From contig BLAL01000278.1 in assembly GCA_015698045.1 (NCBI GenBank), forward strand, positions 1 to 64,000: DNA of 64,000 bases. The letters are read 5' to 3'. Position 1 is the first letter of the stretch; each line of letters opens with the position of its first letter. Source of the DNA: Rhizophagus clarus. Taxonomy: Eukaryota > Glomeromycota > Glomeromycetes > Glomerales > Glomeraceae. The notes under the pieces were generated by a model. That model had not been told where the DNA came from. It ran no database searches and worked only from the letters and a program-made list of their open reading frames with translations. Positions 8,770 to 21,800 of this stretch are shown here, piece by piece. The position numbers and the translations under genes were made by a program.

Positions 8770-9144
8770 TGATAGGAAGTCTTCTACTTCTTTGTTAGCT
8801 TGTGCTTTGGTATTGAAATAATCCTTGGCTAATTTATGGTAAAGCTTATATAGTTCCATAATAGAATTAAGAATTTCTGGATCACTGCCATACCATGATT
8901 TGTAATCGCTCATAATTTTATTATATTTGTCTTCATTGGGAAATATTGTTTGGGCTAATTTTAGTACATATTCTTCAGGATCTTCTGCCTGGCGTAATTT
9001 TCTAATTCTTTCTTTATAGCTTTGCATGAATTTGCCTTCCTTTGGCCTTCTATAATATAGTCCTGCTTTTACTACATTTATTAGTGCCTGCTCGACCTGC
9101 TGGGAGGTGGGCTTGGTATTAGATAATTGGATTTGTGTACTCAT
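8761..9144 (-). CDS. Uncharacterised helical protein, 127 aa
   Basis: ATG start (MSTQIQLSNTKPTSQQVEQA), mostly helical and charged (YKERIRKLRQAEDPEEYVLK, YHKLAKDYFNTKAQANKEVE). No family recognised. It ends 9 bp inside the integrase stop region (tail to tail) and its start faces the plus-strand gene at 9222 across 77 bp, so those two could share a promoter. The overlap with the integrase argues that it belongs to the same compact element. Confidence 0.6.
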   Translation of the reverse strand: MSTQIQLSNTKPTSQQVEQALINVVKAGLYYRRPKEGKFMQSYKERIRKLRQAEDPEEYVLKLAQTIFPNEDKYNKIMSDYKSWYGSDPEILNSIMELYKLYHKLAKDYFNTKAQANKEVEDFLSSI

Positions 9145-9221
9145 TGTGTAATTAGTATATGTATTACTATATTGTGTAAAGATTTATTCAATTAAAATTA
9201 TTTAATCATATAGAAGAAGAA

Positions 9222-9509
9222 ATGAAAGCAAAATTTGTTTGTTATCATCTTAAAAATACTGGTGAAATTTGTGGCAAACCTTCTACTAAACTTGAAGGTT
9301 GTCGAACACACTCCAAAGCTAAGATGCGCCGGCCGTGCTCTGTTTGCGGTAGACCCACAAAGATAGATAAGCCTTCAGGCTTGGATATTAATCTATGTAG
9401 CTATTGTAATAAGAGCAATTATCAGACCCGACATGTAAACAAGCTTCGGGCTAAGGCCCAGTTGTATGATGAGTATACTTCTGTAGTGGGACATATAGGT
9501 GAGACTTAG
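9222..9509 (+). CDS. Small cysteine-rich zinc-binding protein, 95 aa
   Basis: From ATG (MKAKFVCYHLKNTGEICGKP) the protein has two Cys/His clusters: C..C..C-x2-H in the first 30 residues, then C-x2-C (CSVCGRP) paired with C-x2-C (CSYCNKSN). This fits a zinc ribbon or two small knuckles; a nucleic-acid or protein contact role is inference. It is basic overall, single exon, and faces away from the 8761-9144 gene. It is the last gene before the repeat-rich end of the compact region. Confidence 0.6.
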   Translation: MKAKFVCYHLKNTGEICGKPSTKLEGCRTHSKAKMRRPCSVCGRPTKIDKPSGLDINLCSYCNKSNYQTRHVNKLRAKAQLYDEYTSVVGHIGET

Positions 9510-9560
9510 AGGTTAACGTATCTTGGCATTCTTATTTGCCTCATATATTTAGCATACATT

Positions 9561-9920
9561 AAAATATGGTATACTAAAACTTGATTAATACGCTTTTGAT
9601 TCACTAATTTGATTACTTCTTGAGGTTAGACTTTGAGGTTAGACTTATTTTTCGTATATCTGAGGTTAGATTTTTTTACCCCAGTATTTTGCGGAAATTG
9701 CTCTCCTAGAATGTAAACCAGCATAGTAAAAATTTATGGTAAGCTAGAACTTGGTTAATACGCTTTTGATTCACTAATTTGATTACTTCTTGAGGTTATA
9801 CTTTGAGGTTAGACTTATTTTTCGTATATCTGAGGTTAGATTTTTTTACCCCAGTATTTTGCGGAAATTGCTCTCCTAGAATGTAAACCAGCATAGTAAA
9901 AATTTATGGTAAGCTAGAAC
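9561..9920 (+). repeat. 170-bp tandem repeat with AGGTTAGA words
   Basis: Two near-identical 170-bp units (9561-9730, 9731-9900) plus the first 20 bp of a third. Each unit carries three GAGGTTA words (mostly GAGGTTAGA). Further copies lie outside the units: TCTAACC at 9963-9969 and AAGGTTAGACTTT near 10002. Differences between units are few. It may be terminal or subterminal iterons of the element to its left. Confidence 0.75.
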
Positions 9921-9955
9921 AAGTGTAATGACCTTTTGATTTAATTCCTAATACC

Positions 9956-9990
9956 TGCTAAGTCTAACCTTTTCGAGGATAGACTTAGCA
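9956..9990. repeat. Perfect 11-bp hairpin containing the iteron word
   Basis: TGCTAAGTCTA at 9956-9966 pairs with TAGACTTAGCA at 9980-9990 across a 13-base loop. The arms include part of the repeated GGTTAGACTT word in both orientations. Confidence 0.7.
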
Positions 9991-10104
9991 TATTGGTATC
10001 CAAAGGTTAGACTTTGTGATCTTTGATTACGCTTATGAATCACCTTTAGAATTATTTCTTGGATATCACAAAATAATGGTATGCTTATTGGGTTTGTAAG
10101 GGTC

Positions 10105-10151
10105 GTAGTCTCAAATATTTCATCACTTCATTCCTCAATATTTGAGACTAC
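10105..10151. repeat. Perfect 15-bp hairpin
   Basis: GTAGTCTCAAATATT at 10105-10119 pairs exactly with AATATTTGAGACTAC at 10137-10151 across 17 bases. No mismatch in 15 pairs is unlikely by chance in this composition. It lies in an otherwise gene-free stretch (about 9990-10411). It could be an element end, a terminator or a small MITE. Confidence 0.7.
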
Positions 10152-10411
10152 TCCCAGAGGCAAACAGTATGGCATATTTTTTTGATATATAATTTGGGAT
10201 TAAAATCGGGTCAGAATGGCTATATGAAAAGGTATGATTCTTGGTATTTGAAGGCTAATTCGAAGCTAAAAAAAGATACCAAAATTAATGATAGCTAGGA
10301 AATTACCCCAGCTCGATTTAGAATCTGGAATTAATACTTTGGATTTATATCAGGAAAGGCTTCGGAATATACATGGAGGTCTTTTAGAATACCCATTTTT
10401 TTTTACCCTAG

Positions 10412-13400
10412 AACCCCCCTTTTTGTCGTAGTCCTCGCCACACACGTTCACGTCATTCCCACTATAACGTCCATTGGAACTGGGCTATGATGGATGAACT
10501 TGTTGACATACGCCGAGACAGAAACCGCGCCTACCACAATATTAATGGTAGAAGCCGCTATGATTTTTGGGACACTGTTGCCAATAGGTTTATATGACTA
10601 ATATCTATAATTTCTTTAAGAAAGAATTTAAATTCAAGGCAAACGCGGCATAGTAGCCCTTATCTTTATTAATTATTATTAAACTGATACAATTTACAAT
10701 ATATAAAAAGAAACAAAATAAAATAAAACTAACTAAAAACAAAGCTATATAGTCTCCTAAGTAAAAATATAGTAATAAACCTATCCTAAAAAGAATAAAT
10801 CACATTACACTAAATTTCCCTAGGTCTTCCTCCTTGATATATTCCAACCAAAGTAGAAGCAACTATGCTAACATAATAACAGATAACACGCCCACTATAA
10901 AAATCGACATCCTACCCTGCAAAAGCTGTTATTAAGTAGCACTATTAGACGACCCATAAAACCTGACAAATGTTTAAACCATGGCAAACCTTGAGTCATC
11001 GAGTTCTTTATCCAATCAACTTCAGAGTCACGTGGAGTCACGAGGTGGGTCAGAGGAGGTAGCGAAGAAAAGGGCACATATGAAGTGGCAGGCAAATTAG
11101 AAGGCCGAGGAGTAGTTTTCAATTTAATAGTGATGTTCATCGCGTCTTCCCATTTACTTTTATCATAAGTACGCAGATTTCAGATGCATTTCCTAAGCTT
11201 CTGGATGAAGTGGTTATAAATCGCAGCTACGACCTTCATAGCAGATTGTCTAGGGATGGATAATGCGACAAATAAATCAATAAACATTGTGGGCAAACAG
11301 TCCCAGATAAGCGCGTAAAAGGACCAATTAGAAGAAGAAATAGTCCAATAAGACAGAGAAGAGAGTTTCCTGAGCATAGGCGTAGGATCCATATCAGCTA
11401 AATCCCCAGCTTCTCGAAGCTTGGAAAATAAATGGTTTTGATAGGATTGTAAAATTTGATGCGTAACAGATCGGCGTTTGGAGTAGAGGATCAAGTGCAT
11501 CAAGTCCTCCATGCGATCGCGGCATGAGCAGCAGGTAAGAAGATCGATATACAGATCAGAGCGGGTGATTTTCAGCTTCTCCAAAAGAGGCAAGTCATCA
11601 AGGAACAGTTTAAACTTAAAGGTATAATGCCGTGCGGCATGAGAAGACTGGAAAGAAGCGGCATGTGTCAGGGAAAAATTGAGAGTAAACCAAGTGAGTT
11701 TCCAGTCTACTACATAATCGTCCTTATTATATAGACAATAGACAAATTGGAAACGTTTGAGAGACAAAAGGTCCTTCAAAAGGGTGGCCTGAAAGTGGAG
11801 CTTGAAGAGTCGCCTAGGGTTGGATTCACAAACAACATTATCATACACCAGGCGAACATTATGTGAAGAAGTATACGCAGCCGCAGTAAGAGAGGAGCCA
11901 TATCAGAGTGATGTGCAGAATTTGCAAGGGAGTCAGCAAATTCGTTCCAATAATTGCCATCATGGCCTTTAACCTTAATAGGGAAGACCGTGAGGTGTTT
12001 TGATCGGATGGAAGATTCAATAGAGGCCCACAGCTCAAAGTTGGTAGTTTTGTAATACAGACGACTATTAGTATAGGAAAAAGAGGCACATAAATTCAAA
12101 CCATCAATAGCAGCTTGAGAGTCCGTGTAGATAGTAATGGTAGAATCATCCAGAGAGACGCTTAAAGCAGCATAAATCGCAGCAGCTTCAGCCCTAATGG
12201 AAGAAGGCCAGTTGTGTATGGTGCCATGCGCATATGTAGCAACAGAATTAAGATACCCAGCATCAGGTATTAATTGGACCCAAGACCAACCTATCGAGAC
12301 TTCAGGTGTTCTGAGGTTAACAAGGGAGCCATCAATATAATATCGGTAATGAGATCCTGAAGGAGGAGGAACCGGAGAGGGAAATGTGGACAAATCGCCT
12401 AAAGGAAAACCCCCAGTCGAATCATACACAACTACAGAAGAGGTAGAAGAAAAGTTGGGCAAAACCTTGAGCCGTTTATAATAAGGGATTACAGTAATAC
12501 TGAGGTCCACCCAAGAGTAAGGAGAAACTACATCCGTAGTAGTCTGTCGAATACGCTCGCAATCGGTGGGAAGAATCAAGGATTTTAGCAAGGAAACCTT
12601 GAAAGTACAGTGAGGAGGAACGGCGGTATATTTGTTAGACGAAGGAAATGGGACGTGCGCTTCACAGCCCAGACATGGACGAAGGTGGATCACATCACTG
12701 GGAGAAGAGAGACAGTCAGATATCCAATGAACGATCATACAGGTATCTTTCTTGGGCTGTACGCTAAGCTGCTTGCCAAAAAGAGGAGAATCACTTCCAT
12801 TGAGAGTAACGAGCCAATGCTGATTCTTTTGCGTAGTAGTAACACCAGGGACTAGAGTGACAGAAGAAGTAACAGACGGAGGACATACATATTGATCCAA
12901 TAACTGATCATGGGAGTCGGGAAGGGTTGTATTGGCCTTAACGTCCAGATACCATTTATGAGGAAGAGAACGGCCACGTTTATCCGCAAGTTGAGCAATA
13001 TAGGCGGTCTGATAAGCAGTCCAGGAAATGAGATGAGAGCCAGACGGCGCTGTTAATTGTGATAAATAATACAAATAGTGTTTCCGGAGGACCTTAAGGC
13101 AAGTCTTAAAGACATGCGGGCTTATACACGTATATAAAGGGGTATGGCCAGGGAGAGTGAGGTCCGGAAACGTTGAAAAAAAATGAGCATATTGCAGGCG
13201 GAAGGGGTAGAAGTCATAGAGGCAATAGTGCAAGTGATATAATCACACTTAAAGGCGGTCATAGTAGACCATAAGGACCAATCATCCACCATCAAAGGAG
13301 AAAGGGGAATTAAAAACCTAAACTATATCAACATTAATCTATAAATAAACAAATGTTGAATAAGAGGAGTGGAAGAGTTAGCCATCAAGAACAAATTATT

Positions 13401-16400
13401 AATATGTCATTGAATCAAGTGAGAAGATAAATTAATCAATCCCAAAGCATGAGAAAGATAAAGTATAGGGTTAGGAAGAGAACGAGAAAAATTAGCTTTA
13501 TGTTTGACCAGCGAACGTATAGCTCGTGTAGCAGCATAGCAGTCAGTCGCTGAAAGGTGGGTGACCTGCATACGGTACTCCAATTTAGGAATGAGCACTG
13601 AGTTGTAAAGATAAATAACTTGTTTGGCAGATAATCTAGCTAGACGAAGAGTGGCGGCGAAGGAGTTACATTCACCAGCGATCTGTTTTTTAACAAAGTC
13701 ACGAGAACCTTTGATGTTAAACCATACCCCTAAAAAACGAAATGAAGAAGTGATAGAAAGAGGGGTAACAGAAATAGAAGAAATATCGTTCAAAGACGAT
13801 AAAGATAGATGAAATCACAGGTCGAATGAAAAAAAATCAGATTTTGCTCTATTTAAAATAGCCTTGCCGACTTCAATATAGAATATGCCAAATTTTGCTT
13901 ATTTTAGTATAGCCATATCTATTTTTGCCGATTTTTGTTAAATTCCGATTTTTCAGTCATAAATGCCGATTTTAGCGGCCGATTTTTACCTTTTTTTAAA
14001 TAAATGCCGATATTTAAACCGGAGATATTATATTTATTATATACTTTACCCTTTTCGTATAGTTCGAATAAAGGATTTTATCTTATTTAAAATTCCCTTG
14101 CCGACTTCAATAAGGCTTTGCCGATTATTTTACTAATTTTTTGCCGATTTTTGTTAACTTCCGATTTTTCATCCAGAAATGCTGATTTTAGCGGCCGATT
14201 TTTACCTTTTTTTAATTAAATGCCGATATTTAAACCGGAGATATTATATTTAGTGTAAACTTTACCGCTTTTGACACAGGTCGAATAAAGATTTTACTCT
14301 ATTTAAAATAGCCTTTGCCGATATTTAAATTGTAATATTTCGTAATTTTACATCATAGGATTTTTGAAATTATTTATTATACTAATAAATATAAGATACT
14401 ATTCTAAATATTCTACTTGTTTTGTACATTGAATTCCCAGTTGGTTCGATTTCACAAACAATAACTGAAGTATTCATAAGGTTGAACAGTGATAATCGAA
14501 ACTGATGAGATCGCATTGATAAGGCCTATTCCTAAAAAGTTAATTAATCACATTTAATTAAACGCTATTTAATTGTACTATTTTTTTTTTTTTTCAAAAA
14601 AAAACTTTCTTTCTGAAAGAAGAGTCTGCCTCCTATACCGTTTGCCGTCGTGCATAGTGTGTTATAGGAAAGGTGGGCTAGGTGGCCACCTAAAGTTTGT
14701 AAATAACTCTGGTACCAAAGTTGATGATCTATTTACTATACATAGACCTCTCGCTTCGAATTTTGGTTATGATAATTCCGCCTCCTCTGTCGCATTATTC
14801 GTCGAAGTCTAAATAGATATCATTATGACTTATGAGTAAAATATTTACAATAATAATGTAAATTTTTTAATCATAGTTAAAATAGGCATGATGGGATAAC
14901 TCATATTTCATGAGCTCTGTCTGTGCGAAGTGCCGTTTTATTTATAATCAAAGTAGACTTAAGTCGTAAGTAACTTTGATTATCATTGATTAGGAAAGTA
15001 CATGCAATGAAAATCCTTTATCAAGGGGTAAAATAGGCATGATGGGATAACTCATATATCATGAGCTCTGTCTGTGCGAAGTGCCGTTTTATTTATAATC
15101 AAAGTAGGCTTAAGTCGTAAGTAACTTGATTATAACAATGATGATTATTGGAGAATTAAGTTGCAACATTTTTAAACATTTTTGAATAAGTGCCGTATTA
15201 ATTTAATGTAATTGTTACCCTTTTCAAATAAGAAGGGCCGATTTGCAATACAGCTTTGCCGGCCTTAAATGTATTTATATAGCCAGAATAATTGTTTTAT
15301 ACTTTATGTGATATTTAATTAAAATAAAATAAACCTTTGATATCTAAAAATTATTACATGATTAGAGTTATTAATCACAAAGTATGGTGCTTGTATCGTA
15401 ATGCCGTAATAAAGACCGATTTGCAATACAACTTTGCCGGCTCAAAATAAGATCTCTTGTTATCTGAATTATCTGATTTTTCACGCGGTTAGAATTAATT
15501 ACGGTATATGTAACCTTTATCGTTATTCTTGTGCCAAAAAAAATGATTGTTATAATTTAATCAAATACAAATGCTATAATTGAATTCGCCATTCCGATTT
15601 TACATATAATTCATTTTATATTATATAAAGTTTTTAAAACGAAATTTTTTTATTTAAAGGAATCACAGCCATATATTCTTTTGTTTTTCTCGTCCCAGTA
15701 TCAAAATTACATTTAATGAATTTTCCTATTATATGATGTATGGGTATAATACTGTCTCTTCTCATATCATAAAACTCATTTGTCCATAATTCCATATTAC
15801 ATGATTTTATGTCGTTATCTACTTGGCAATAATATCTTGTACTATGATCTTGAACCGGTTTGTACCATTTGACTAACGCTAATGAATGGGTTAATGATCG
15901 TGAACTATTTAAATGAATAGTATGCTCAAAATAAAATTGTACTTGACCGGGATAAACATCGATCGATCCATCATAATGTACAAATCGAGCTAATATATAT
16001 GAGGATTTTTCGTGACGAGCAGCCTGAACAGAACCATATATGTCCGCCCCAATTCTTATTCTCCCATATTGTATAATTCTAGGGTTTACGACAGTACCGT
16101 TATTTGAACCTATTATAGAGTAGATGGAGATGAAACAATAATCATTATACAAACTATTATAAAATTCTACCAGTAGGTCCAAAATTTGGTTTGGAAGGGT
16201 AGTTTCTTTGCGCGGTTTCATTAGCAACCCAGGAAAACATTCCGTTCCGTAAGCCGAATCTTCCTCAATAAGAGATAGTCTTATAAAATTTTGATACTCA
16301 TCGCTCGCAAAATCATCAAGTGCAGCCAAGCTGCCAACAGATTTTCTTGGTTCTATTATCTCCAAGGAGGAAAATAAGTGATCGTTGTCACAATTTGAGA

Positions 16401-18846
16401 GGAAGTATTGAAGGATTGTATTTTCGGACATAATTCTTAGTAGTTCAGGTTCAATATTACGTCTGCTATTATTATAAGAACCTACAATTTTTAAAAATAA
16501 TTAATAACATTGCGATTTTCAAATCGGAAAAATTAAATCACGTACCTAAAATTCCGTTCATCCGTTCAAAGCTATAACACCAGAATGAGGACAAAGGACC
16601 ATAGTCTAATGCGCATTCACAGATATGGAGACAGAGATGCAGATTAGGACTTATTTTTTCTTGACCATATTTTTGTTCAATTAATTTGTTCATCTCTATC
16701 AGTCTTGTAAACGCTTCATTTAACATATTTTTTTGTAGCTCTCGGTTTGTTAAGATCTTGCAAGCGCGCACGAAATATGCAAGAATTTTTCGGTCGATGT
16801 ATCCAAGGAAACTCCATGTGATAGGTATTGCAAAAATTAACATGAAGGTTTTCCACATGTCCGCCGTGAAACTTGAGAATCCTTCACCGGTAGCTATTCT
16901 GACAGGGCGGCGTCCAAGGTCACTTGGGAACTTTATCATGTCAGCTCTCTCTTGCATAATTTTGAGCTTTTCGTTATTTAATATACCTTCGCCTATCCAG
17001 AGTTTCGTTACGATCCATTTCGCAACACCGAGAAAAAGGCAATGCATAGGATCAACCACGCAAAAGCGAACAGGATTAAAATAAAGCAAGCGGTATATCT
17101 CCGACCAGCGAACATGATGTTCAGAGACATGGGCTCTTCGTGCTTCTTCAGTTGCACATTGTTTCCACTCACTTGCTTTTTCTCTTATTTCATTAATATC
17201 TCGCTCAACAAACCAGTCGTCTAAATCTGCAAACCCCCCAAAATTTGGTTGATTGTTTATAAAATTTGCCGATTTGTAACATCGGTAGCATGCAATACGA
17301 GCCGAGATGAAACCACATAATTTCCGAGACGCAGGGACGTCGCTAGAACAGCCAATGATTGCACCACGGACAAATCGACCGTTGTTGTGTTCGTTTGTTT
17401 TTATAAAATAGCCATTCCACAAACGATTTAACTGGTTAACGATCGGATACAAATAATTGTTAATTTCATGTTGGCTTGGTTCTTTCGGACCAGGCATTAC
17501 TGCTAGTGTGAGAATATTGTGTGGCTTGAAGCGTTCATTACGCGGCAAATTACAAAAAACGGCATAAATCACACCAACAGAATATTGTGAATTTACGAAT
17601 GGCTGGAACCAATCCATATTTAACATTAATCCGATATGAGTATCGGCAAATTCTTTTGTAAAAAACAGCGCACCATCATCATCTGTAAAACTTTCCAGAC
17701 CCTACCATCATAGATATCGAATAAAGCTTCAGTTCCGTTTTTCCTTTCTGACCACTTCCGACATGACATTTCAAAATTTTTGCGATTAAAAAAAAGGGTC
17801 AATTGTTGCTTAATATTTATTAACGGGAATGTCATTATCGGACGGAAAATGGGATTATTACTACTATTATTACTATCTATTTTCGTTAATAGAGGGTTAT
17901 TGCATTGTTGTCGAAATCGTTCTATTCTGTGATTTGGATAGTTTACAAAACTGCAAGTTGGTATTTCAGTATTGTCTAATAATTCTTTTATATCATACAA
18001 TTTGTGACATCTGTCACAGGCTGCATATTTAATTATCGTTGTGGATATCCCCAACACCTTTTTAGCCATATATAAAGAGGAAGGAAAAGATGAAAATTTA
18101 TTTTCATCTATTGTCAAAAGAAAAAATCTTAAGAACTTGAACAAAGAATCTATAGCTACATTGGAAAGTTTAAATCGTTGTTGATATTGTAATATCCACA
18201 AAATAGTCCAAGTATAATTATCATTAATGTTAATGTTAGGAAGAATTGGTTCGCCGTCATCGAAATCTGTTGATGCAAAATTGACTTCCTCATCGTCATC
18301 ATCTTCATAATCATCGGAATAATTAGAATCGCTATCTTCAGTATCTCCATTTTTATCGTCATCATCTTCAGAATCCCCGTCTTGATCATTCTCGTTTCTT
18401 ACATTATCCAATAATAAATTTTCAAGAACAAGATCGGATATTTTTCCTTTCTTTATCGTTCGATGTTTTGCCGATTCATGTATAGGTGTCTTCTTTGTTA
18501 AAAAGAAATAGTTTCTTGTGAGTAATGGTTCAATATCTTCGGACAATGGTTCAATATCTTCGGACAATTGTTCAATATCTTCGGATAATTGTTCAGTTAT
18601 ATCAGGTGATGTATCATTTATCCCTTGTATTGGGTCGCATTCCATTACATCTTCATCAACAGCATCAGATGATATAACATTTGAAGAACCTTCTTGATAA
18701 TTGTTACCAAAATTATTATTCGCATTAGATTTTAATTTATATTTTAACTCATGTTTCAGTTTAGTCCTTGGATCAACCAATTTACCGTTACATTCTTTAC
18801 AGAAACAATGCACTTTGGTTCTGGTTCTTGTATCTAGAGATTCCGA

Positions 18847-18891
<45 letters not shown>

Positions 18892-21800
18892 GAATTGCAA
18901 ATCAATCTAATTGGTTCGGCAATCCCAATTCTTGGTCCATTTTTGTCAAGGCACAGCTTGGTAATTAAGCTATTTTGATAATAACACATGACAATGATGT
19001 CAAGACCAATGTATTTTATCAAATACTAAAATATAATTTTATTTTTGCTAATTCTCTAATTAAATTTGGTATTAAGGGGTATAATTATACTAGAAAATTT
19101 TTTCAAATTCAATTAATCCGATTCTTGAAACATGTCAATCGACTTACTAATAAATCTCATATATCATCACGAATTCGAAAGATCCAAATAATTTAAGTAG
19201 AGATGTAGCAATTTCCTATTCACAGATCAAAATGCGAGAGTTATAAAAAAAGTGTCTTAGTTGTTCGCAAATGCAACAACATCAAAATTTAACACTTGGC
19301 CTATTCTTTCGAATATATCAAAAATTAGGAAAAACTATATTTCATTTTTTTTTTATATATTTTCTTTCAAGTCGTCAATTTCTAGTACATCAGTATCATT
19401 TAAAGCTGTTAACGAGATATCAAATATTTATTATTTTATCTTTTATTGAGTCGCTTACAATAATACGTTGAGTTATAGCATATATACGTTTATTCTAACA
19501 ATCAGTCATGGTTAAAATTACTTGTTAATTAATAGAATTGTTTTAATAAATCTTTAATTCTTCTTTTGCCCTTGGCAGTTGGCACAGACGTACAGTTTGT
19601 TAATACCACGTGATTAGATAGTGCATAAATGTCACCCGACGTGATTGGCAGGAGCTATAAAGTTTGTTTGCGTTTACCGCGTTTACCATGCACGTTCTAC
19701 AAATCGGTGATTTCCAATTTGTTTACGTTTACTATAAATTTGCTCGTGAGTATGGTACATTTGCGTACGTTTACCACGCTTTCTTTCTTTTTTCTCCACG
19801 TTTTAGTACGATGCAACAAATTTTCTTTGTTGCCTTTCGTTTTTTTCGTTAATGGTTGACGATATTTTTCGCCTTATTTTTCGCCTTATTTTCGTCGGCT
19901 TAACAAAGTAAGCATATTTCTTTTCGCCAATTATATTTCCTGTCGGAAAAACCAGCTTCCGTAAGTATAACTTTATCAAGCTTCAAATGTGTTATTACTA
20001 ATTTGGACATGTTATTTATGATAATGATATAATATTTAGTTTATTAATATATTTTAATTAATTCATTGATATACTTTATTGATATATTTTAATTAATTTA
20101 TTGATATTTTTAATTATTAATTGTTTACTGATATATTTTAATTAATTTATTGATATATTCTATTAATTGATAACGCTATAATATTTAGTTTATTGATATA
20201 TTTTAATTAATTGATAGCGATATAATATCTAGTTTACTGATATATTTAAATATTGATTGATTTATCTTAATTTAATTAATGTAGTTTACTGATTATTTTA
20301 AATAATACATTTTAATTAATTGAAAGCGATATAATATCAAGTTTATTTAATTTATTGATTTATTTTAATTAATATTGATAGCGATATATTTTATTAAATG
20401 ATAACGAGTCTTATTAATTTAATCTATCTTTTATTTTAATCAGACGATAACGAAAATGGTTCAGAAGACGTAAGTAACGGTTATATATAGAGCCTTTGTT
20501 TCTTGTTTAATCTTTAAATTATCAAATTATCAATATCATAATGAGAAAATTCAAACCTTTAAATTTAATTCCTATTTCTCGTGATGGCTCTCATCCTCAT
20601 ATTAGATCTCAACGAAATGAATCTAGTTCCCGTTCCCAATCTCGTCAATCTCGGCATCAAACTCATATTAATCGATCTCGTAGTCGCTCAAAATCTCGCT
20701 CAACGACTCGTCAACCTCGATCTCGCCCATCTCGATCCAAATCTCGTTATTATCATTCCGAATCCCAACGATCGCGTTCCCATCGCTCTCGCTCCCCTCA
20801 TCGTTCCCAACGATCGCGTTCCCATCGCTCTCGCTCCCCTCATCGTTCCCATCATTCTCATTCTCATCAACGTCGATCTCGCTCCCCTCATCGTTCCCAT
20901 CATTCTCGTTCCCATCAACGTCGATCTCGATCTCGCTCTCATTCCCCTCATCGACATCAATCACGCTCTCAATCTCAACATAATCGAAACTATCAAAATG
21001 TCTCTAGAGGGAGATCAATTACAAAAAGTAATATTGTTTTATATTAGTGCTAATTAAATTTCATTTTACTTATACTATACCAATTTAACGTTATTGTTAT
21101 AGGATCTTTAACCGATCTATCTTTAACAATTCCTTCTTCTTCACCTCCAGCGAGCGGTAGTATTTCTTTCACGTTTCTTTACTTACTTGCACGTAAAATT
21201 TTTTATACTAAATGATTTATATTAAATACTGATTTATAATAGGTGCTAACAACAGAGAAGTCAGCGAATTAAGAAGCATGATTTCAAATTTTACCAAACG
21301 TGTGGAAGTGCTAACGGAAGAAAGAACGAGTGAAGGACCAAGAAATAGAAGCCTATCCCCAGTTCTGTCCAGAGAGAATCGGCGTGCCCTTCCTCCAATA
21401 ACTGATAAAAATTTCAAAAAAACCGTTCATGTAAATATATCTTTATTTTATTAAATATTTCTCTTTTGTATTGATCGTTAAAAAATGAGTGTTATATTAA
21501 ATAGGATGAGGTAATCCATATTATAAACAACCTCGATTTGTCGATTCTTTTCGACACGTCAAAGACATTTAGTAAACAAAAAAAGTCGATAAATAAGAAG
21601 CTTCTACCAGCCGTCAAAGCAGCGATGCCTCCTTCATTAGAGGTATACGATACAGAACTTTTAAAAGTAATAAAACAGCTACACAAATCACGGCGGGAGA
21701 TTTGGAAATTAAAAAAGGAGGGTAAGATAGATGAACACAATAAACGGCAACACATGACGTCGAGGAGAGATCAGGTGTGAAATTCATTATTTAAAATGAC

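Noticed and set aside
14573..14812. 79-codon ORF inside the CACTA-like element
   Set aside because: It begins in a poly-T run, has no known motif and lies in a repeat-rich subterminal zone; coding not supported.
20581..21057. Long open frames on both strands over the RS-rich exon
   Set aside because: Out-of-frame readings of the same arginine/serine codon repeats; the six-exon frame has consistent splice phases and they do not.
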